Below, one piece after another: positions 60,159 through 64,000 of a DNA stretch of 64,000 nucleotides; position 1 is the stretch's first letter; every line of letters begins with the position of its first letter. Origin of the DNA: Sulfitobacter sp. D7 (GTDB lineage: Bacteria; Pseudomonadota; Alphaproteobacteria; Rhodobacterales; Rhodobacteraceae). Where the stretch lies: the NCBI RefSeq assembly GCF_003611275.1, contig NZ_CP020696.1, forward strand, positions 1-64,000, in the 5' to 3' direction. Position numbers and translations under genes: made by a program. The notes under the pieces are model-generated. The model ran no database searches, was not told where the DNA came from, and was given only the letters and a program-made list of their open reading frames with translations.

Positions 60159-61124
60159 ATGGGCATTGATCTGATCTACATCGCAGCCGGCCTCGTTTTG
60201 CTCTTCGCAGGGGGCGAAGGTCTTGTTCGCGGTAGCGTTGCGATTGCCGAACGGGCCGGACTCTCCAAAATGGTCATTGGCTTGACGATCGTTGGGTTTG
60301 GCACATCAGCACCAGAGCTGCTGGTCTCCTTGAAGGCCGCTTTCAGCGGATCCCCCGAAATTGCTCTGGGCAATGTGGTCGGAAGCAATATCGCCAATAT
60401 CCTACTTATCATCGGGGCTGGGGCCTTGATCATGCCGATCGCCGGTTGGGATAGGTCTGCTGTACGGGAAGCGATGGTAGCGGCCTTGGTCGCTTTCGCG
60501 CTGTTTGGCCTGCTCAAAGGAGCGTTTCTAAACCGCCTCGAGGGCGCACTTTTGCTCGCGGTTCTAGCTGTCTACCTCGGTGCGACGTTCTGGATGGAAA
60601 AACGCAGCCGGGACTCCCAGATGTTCGAGCATGAGACCGAGGAGTTTGAAAGTTCCGGCATCACCAAAACGAGCGTTGCCACCGTCTTTGTTCTAGGCGG
60701 CATCATAGCGCTCGTGGCGGGTGCTAATCTGCTGGTGTCCGGGGCCGGGTCCATCGCGAAAACGTTCGGGGTTTCCGATGCTGTGATTGGTCTGTCCCTC
60801 GTAGCCATCGGCACCTCCCTGCCTGAACTGGCCACATCTATCTCTGCGGCCCTCAAAAAACAGTCTGACGTGGTCATAGGCAATGTGATTGGGAGTAATA
60901 TTTTCAACGTCCTAGCGATCCTTGGGATCACATCCGCAATCGTTCCGATTGAAGTCAGTGAACGGTTCCAGGGGCTTGATATGGTGCTCATGCTACTACT
61001 GTCCTGCGGCCTGGCTGTGATCTTGTTTGCAGCCAAGCGCATCGGTCGAGTAGCAGGCTTCCTGTTCATAGCGGGTTATGCAGTTTACATTGGATACCTG
61101 TTCCAAAGCGGCGCGATCAGCTAG
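60159..61124 (+). CDS. Calcium/sodium antiporter (CaCA, YrbG type)
   Basis: This 321-residue exchanger has the duplicated alpha repeats GFGTSAPELLVSLKAA with GNVVGSNIANILLIIG, and AIGTSLPELATSISAA with GNVIGSNIFNVLAILG. About ten membrane helices with a hydrophilic loop (EKRSRDSQMFEHETEEFE) between the halves. It should export Ca2+ in exchange for Na+ or H+. It fits a marine host and the ion-related neighbours MgtC and ExoD. Confidence 0.94.
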   Translation: MGIDLIYIAAGLVLLFAGGEGLVRGSVAIAERAGLSKMVIGLTIVGFGTSAPELLVSLKAAFSGSPEIALGNVVGSNIANILLIIGAGALIMPIAGWDRSAVREAMVAALVAFALFGLLKGAFLNRLEGALLLAVLAVYLGATFWMEKRSRDSQMFEHETEEFESSGITKTSVATVFVLGGIIALVAGANLLVSGAGSIAKTFGVSDAVIGLSLVAIGTSLPELATSISAALKKQSDVVIGNVIGSNIFNVLAILGITSAIVPIEVSERFQGLDMVLMLLLSCGLAVILFAAKRIGRVAGFLFIAGYAVYIGYLFQSGAIS

Positions 61125-61192
61125 CCTTCCTGAATATTCCCGGCCGAGGCCGCATGAAGATGTAGCTCAAGCCAGACCGATTAGATGGCCGC

Positions 61193-61651
61193 TCAATCGC
61201 ATTCGGTGCTGACCATCGTCTCATCTGGCACCTGCGTGTTGCAGTAGATCCCAGCATCAAGATCAGTGTCGATGAGAATGGCATCTTCGAAGACGGCTGC
61301 TTTGAGAACCGCGTTCTCGAATGTTACGTTGATGAGCTTGGCACCGGTAAAACTGGCGCCCGTCAAATCGGCAGAGGCAAACGAAACATTCTCGAGGGTA
61401 GCCTGGTCAAACAGCGAAAGGTTGAGACCTGCTTCCGAGAAGTCGACGTCCCTTAATTGAGCTTCGGTCAGGTCAATTCCGGTCAACTTCCGACCTGTGA
61501 GGTCCATCTGCTCGAAGGTACAACCGGAACATCTGCCGAGCATGCGCAATTGCTTCTCCTGCTCCGGTTCCTGCCCGATCGCGGAAGTGCCAAAGAGAGA
61601 AGCGACAGTCAGAAGCACGCCAAGGCAGCTCGTCGGAAACGCATGATTTTT
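61193..61651 (-). CDS. Secreted pentapeptide-repeat protein
   Basis: I start at the TTG at 61651 because AGGTGG lies 6 bases upstream and a signal peptide follows (AFPTSCLGVLLTVASLFGTSAIG). Residues about 50-130 are pentapeptide repeats (A/C-D/N-L-X-X): CTFEQMDLTGRKLTG, LTEAQLRDVDFSEAGL, ASADLTGASFTGAKL. These form a right-handed beta helix. A CSGC pair near the start and a C-terminal DAGIYCNTQVP could form disulfides. Function unknown. Confidence 0.82.
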   Translation of the reverse strand, partial: KNHAFPTSCLGVLLTVASLFGTSAIGQEPEQEKQLRMLGRCSGCTFEQMDLTGRKLTGIDLTEAQLRDVDFSEAGLNLSLFDQATLENVSFASADLTGASFTGAKLINVTFENAVLKAAVFEDAILIDTDLDAGIYCNTQVPDETMVSTECD

Positions 61652-61682
61652 CAAGAAGTACCACCTAAGCCCATCAGGCCTT

Positions 61683-61934
61683 TCAAAAGTCAAAAAGCTC
61701 GCTCAAAAAGCCTTCGCGACGCTTCTTTTTATAAGGCTTGCCGTGGTCGCGATCTTGTCCCGAACTGCGCAGGGAGGCGACCTCACGGGGGGCAGGTTCG
61801 GGATCCGACCGTTCAATGATCTTGTCCAGCTCGCCTCGGTCTAACCAAACCCCACGACATTGAGGGCAGTAGTCAATTTCTACACCGGAGCGGTCTGTCA
61901 TCACCAGTTGGGTTCCATCGATCGGACATTGCAT
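61683..61934 (-). CDS. TFIIB-type zinc-ribbon protein
   Basis: From the ATG at 61934 the protein has 83 residues. The N-terminal zinc ribbon MQCPIDGTQLV and YCPQCRGVWLDRGELDKII matches the zf-TFIIB family; the C-terminus is basic and ends SELFDF. It precedes the pentapeptide gene by 31 bp on the same strand. Role unknown; these small proteins are common in proteobacteria. Confidence 0.88.
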   Translation of the reverse strand: MQCPIDGTQLVMTDRSGVEIDYCPQCRGVWLDRGELDKIIERSDPEPAPREVASLRSSGQDRDHGKPYKKKRREGFLSELFDF

Positions 61935-62179
61935 AGGTAGCCTCCTGCGTTTTAGCTGAATTGGGGATACTAGCGGCAAATTGCAATCTATCTGCGCTCA
62001 AACATTCATGTCATCTGGAGCAACGGTGTCACAAAGGGCTCGATGTCGGAGCTTTCCTTGCCAGGTCAGCTTGCCGTATCCATCTGATCCAACTGCAGCC
62101 CTATTGTCATCGTCTCAATTGTATGCGGCGTCCACGCCCCATTGTGAATCTACTTGCGGTCGGGTTTTCGCTTTCGTGA
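61935..62179. other. Gene-free gap left of the IS66-family element
   Basis: Only short frames without ribosome sites. The left end of the IS66-family element should fall near its right border, but I cannot identify the terminal repeat. Confidence 0.4.
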
Positions 62180-62187
62180 GTGCTCAG

Positions 62188-62222
62188 AATGAGCTCACTG
62201 GGGACTACCGGATGAGCTCATT
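62188..62222. terminator. Inverted repeat at the tnpC stop
   Basis: AATGAGCTCA (62188-62197) and TGAGCTCATT (62213-62222) are exact complements. The dyad spans the tnpC stop codon at 62205. It may end transcription or belong to the IS terminus. Confidence 0.4.
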
Positions 62223-63869
62223 ATGAGGGGATGAGGCCGCAGCGTAGGCCCATGGCATTAAAGCATCGATGTCTTGGTCGAGATGACCGTTGGCGAGCTT
62301 GGTGAAGAGGTCGCGCAAGTAGGCATAGGGCTCCACGCCGTTCATCTTGCAGCTGCCGATCAGGCTTGCGAAGCGCGCCCAAGAACGGCCGCCCTCATCG
62401 TGGCCAGCAAAAAGCGCGTTGCGGCGGTTCATGGCCGGGCTGCGGATAGCGTTCTCGACAAGGTTGGAGTCCATGTCGACATGGCCATCTTCGAGGAAGA
62501 GCTGGAAGCCGTCTTGTCGCCGCAGCATGTAGGCAAGCGCCACACCGAGGTCGGATTTGCGCGAGACGCGCGCGGCCTGAGCGGCCAACCAGGCGAAGAA
62601 CTGATCCACCAGAGGGCGAGACAATTCTTGGCGGACCGCCCGACGATGCTCAGGCGCTGACCCGCGGATGGCATCCTCGATCTTGTACAGCGCCGCGATG
62701 CGCACCAACGCCTCATCGACGATGGGCGAGCCTTTCTGCGGCGTGGCCTTGATCAGCTTGCGCCGCCCATGGGCCCAGCAGAATGCCAGCTTCAATGGCT
62801 CACCCCCCTTGCGGTTTGGCTTAGCCAGATGGGTATAGCCGCCATAGGCGTCGACTTGGATCGTGCCATTGAAGCCAGTCAGGAGTTCATTGGCGTATTC
62901 GCCCTTTCGGCCGGGCCGATAGTGGAACACCACGCCCGGTGGCGCCGGGCCGTTCCAGCCGCGATCGTCGCGCAGCACCGCCCAAAGATAGCCGGTCTTG
63001 GTCTTGCCACGTCCGGGGTCCAAAACGGGGGCGGTCGTCTCATCGACATAAAGCCGGGTGCTGCCCTGTTTCAGCAGCACCGCCATTCGGTCCACCACCG
63101 GCGCGATCAGCGCACCGGTCCGACCCATCCAGTCGGCGAGGACCGATCGGTCGATCGGCACACCGTGCCGCGCCATGACCACAGCTTGGCGGTTCAGCGG
63201 CATGTGCTCGGAATGCTTGGACACGGCGATCTGCGCCAGCAGCGCCTCGGTGGGCCAACTGCCCTCCAGAAGATGCGCCGGAGCTTTCGCCTGCACCACG
63301 CCTGCGCGACCTTTGGGACAGGCGTATTTAGGGCGGATTGTGACGATCACCTGATACCGCGCCGGGATGTAATCCAGCCGGTCGACCCGATCCTCGCCGA
63401 TCTTGACCATGTCGCCACAACCGCAAGGGCAGACGATGCTGTCTGGCTCAATGATGCGCTCGACGCGCGTCAGGTGTTCCGGCAAGGCGCGCGCTTTGCG
63501 CTTCTTGCGCGGCGCCTTCTTCTCGGGATTGGCCTCACTGGCCGCAATCTTCGCCTCGACAGCGTCAATCTGTTGCTGGGTCTCGGCGATGGCGGCTTCC
63601 AGATCCTCCAGCGCCAGTTCGAGCTGCGCAGTGTCCAACTTCTCGGATTTAGGCCCAAACTTCGCATGTCGGTATTGTCCGACTTGACCTTGCAGCTTCT
63701 CGATCAGGGCCTTCAACTCGGTGATGAAGGTGTCCTTTTCGGCGACGACCGCCTGCTCATGCTGGCGGGCCGCACGCTCAACCGCCAGCTCAAACTGCGC
63801 GGCCTCGAACGCCTTCACAACTTCGGGCGGAAGGTCTGGAAATAGGCTGAGATCGAAGGGCTGCGACAT
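62205..63869 (-). CDS. tnpC: IS66-family transposase TnpC
   Basis: This 554-residue transposase has an N-terminal coiled coil (about 20-130), a zinc-binding region (IVCPCGCGD and YACPKGRAGVV) and the IS66 DDE core: LYVDETTAPV, IQVDAYGGYTHL and NLVENAIRSPAMNRRNALFAGHDEGG. The last DDE glutamate is in LVENAIR. It is full length with an ATG at 63869, and is preceded by tnpB. Confidence 0.95.
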   Translation of the reverse strand: MSQPFDLSLFPDLPPEVVKAFEAAQFELAVERAARQHEQAVVAEKDTFITELKALIEKLQGQVGQYRHAKFGPKSEKLDTAQLELALEDLEAAIAETQQQIDAVEAKIAASEANPEKKAPRKKRKARALPEHLTRVERIIEPDSIVCPCGCGDMVKIGEDRVDRLDYIPARYQVIVTIRPKYACPKGRAGVVQAKAPAHLLEGSWPTEALLAQIAVSKHSEHMPLNRQAVVMARHGVPIDRSVLADWMGRTGALIAPVVDRMAVLLKQGSTRLYVDETTAPVLDPGRGKTKTGYLWAVLRDDRGWNGPAPPGVVFHYRPGRKGEYANELLTGFNGTIQVDAYGGYTHLAKPNRKGGEPLKLAFCWAHGRRKLIKATPQKGSPIVDEALVRIAALYKIEDAIRGSAPEHRRAVRQELSRPLVDQFFAWLAAQAARVSRKSDLGVALAYMLRRQDGFQLFLEDGHVDMDSNLVENAIRSPAMNRRNALFAGHDEGGRSWARFASLIGSCKMNGVEPYAYLRDLFTKLANGHLDQDIDALMPWAYAAASSPHNELIR

Positions 63870-63931
63870 GTGGATTTATAGCTGTTCCCGCAAGGAAAGC
63901 CAATAAAACAAAGCCAAAACAGCCTAATAAA

Positions 63932-64000
63932 TCAACCCGCAGCAACGGGGGCAGCGACCCGCTGCGCAATGATCCGGCGCCAGTCCAAACCTTCAAACAG
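63932..64000 (-). CDS. tnpB: C-terminal end of IS66 TnpB (partial, runs off the window)
   Basis: The minus strand from the edge reads LFEGLDWRRIIAQRVAAPVAAG and a TGA at 63932-63934. LFEGLDWRR is the conserved end of IS66 TnpB (Orf2). Only 22 residues are inside the window. tnpC starts 62 bp further on. Confidence 0.82.
   Translation of the reverse strand: MFEGLDWRRIIAQRVAAPVAAG

Larger units (their letters stand above)
62180..64000 (-). mobile_element. IS66-family element, incomplete at the right edge
   Basis: It holds a complete tnpC and the last 22 codons of tnpB on the minus strand, in the order usual for IS66 (tnpA-tnpB-tnpC). tnpA and most of tnpB lie beyond position 64000. The left end is somewhere around 62165-62200; the dyad at 62188-62222 lies at the end of tnpC. 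Confidence 0.82.

Noticed and set aside
1..64000. CRISPR arrays, rRNA and tRNA genes
   Set aside because: I looked for regular spaced repeats and cloverleaf-type sequences and saw none; the 13-bp repeats at 5047-5081 are too short and too close to be a CRISPR array.

Overview
The window looks like a large, GC-rich plasmid (or plasmid-derived block) from a marine alphaproteobacterium of the Rhodobacteraceae / Roseobacter group. The reasons are a repABC replication module at the left end, a VirB-type type IV secretion operon with a MobA-like relaxase, small domain-of-unknown-function families typical of roseobacter conjugative plasmids, and an alphaproteobacterial type S21 ribosomal protein. 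Assignment to a species is not possible from the window alone.

Layout. (1) 0.1-3.7 kb: repA-repB-repC with a probable antisense counter-transcript between repB and repC and two perfect palindromes after repC that are good parS candidates. (2) 3.8-5.0 kb: a self-inhibited Fic protein behind 13-bp spaced repeats. (3) 5.3-24.5 kb: accessory genes, mostly on the + strand and many separated by stem-loops: ArdC antirestriction protein, AlaE-type alanine exporter, DUF3768, ParB-like protein, a RelBE-like toxin-antitoxin pair, a large methyltransferase-helicase broken by an IS256-family element, DUF6878, DUF6915 and DUF736 proteins, two ArsR-controlled small-enzyme modules, and a DUF2493 protein. This would be the leading region in conjugation if oriT lies near 24.7 kb. 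(4) 24.5-30.0 kb: probable oriT, MobC-like protein, relaxase, coupling protein. (5) 30.2-35.4 kb: DarT-DarG, a 46-residue basic peptide and a PHP-SMC (TrlF-like) ATPase, placed between the coupling protein and the secretion operon and looking like a defence insert. (6) 35.6-47.2 kb on the minus strand: virB operon in the order orf, virB1, 2, 3, 4, 7, virB5/transglycosylase fusion, virB5, 8, 9, 10, 11, DUF4177-like, secreted orf, virB6. (7) 47.3-51.7 kb: a frameshifted secreted protein, an alpha/beta hydrolase paired with a membrane protein that has a DNA-binding-like N-terminus, and two uncharacterised genes. (8) 51.8-62 kb: cargo: a plasmid-borne S21 protein, methyltransferase, iron-type ABC importer, H-NS-like protein, second IS256-family element, MgtC, ExoD, a Ca/Na antiporter, pentapeptide-repeat and zinc-ribbon proteins. 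(9) 62.2-64.0 kb: part of an IS66-family element running off the right edge.

How it fits together. RepABC keeps the plasmid. A roughly 33-bp tandem operator is shared by the mobC promoter and the virB promoter and would co-regulate DNA processing and pilus assembly. The left arm supplies anti-restriction and establishment functions, and DarTG plus the PHP-SMC protein probably protect the host or exclude competitors. The strongest points for follow-up are the shared transfer operator, the VirB5-transglycosylase fusion, the DarTG/peptide/TrlF insert, and the repairable IS disruption of the methyltransferase-helicase.
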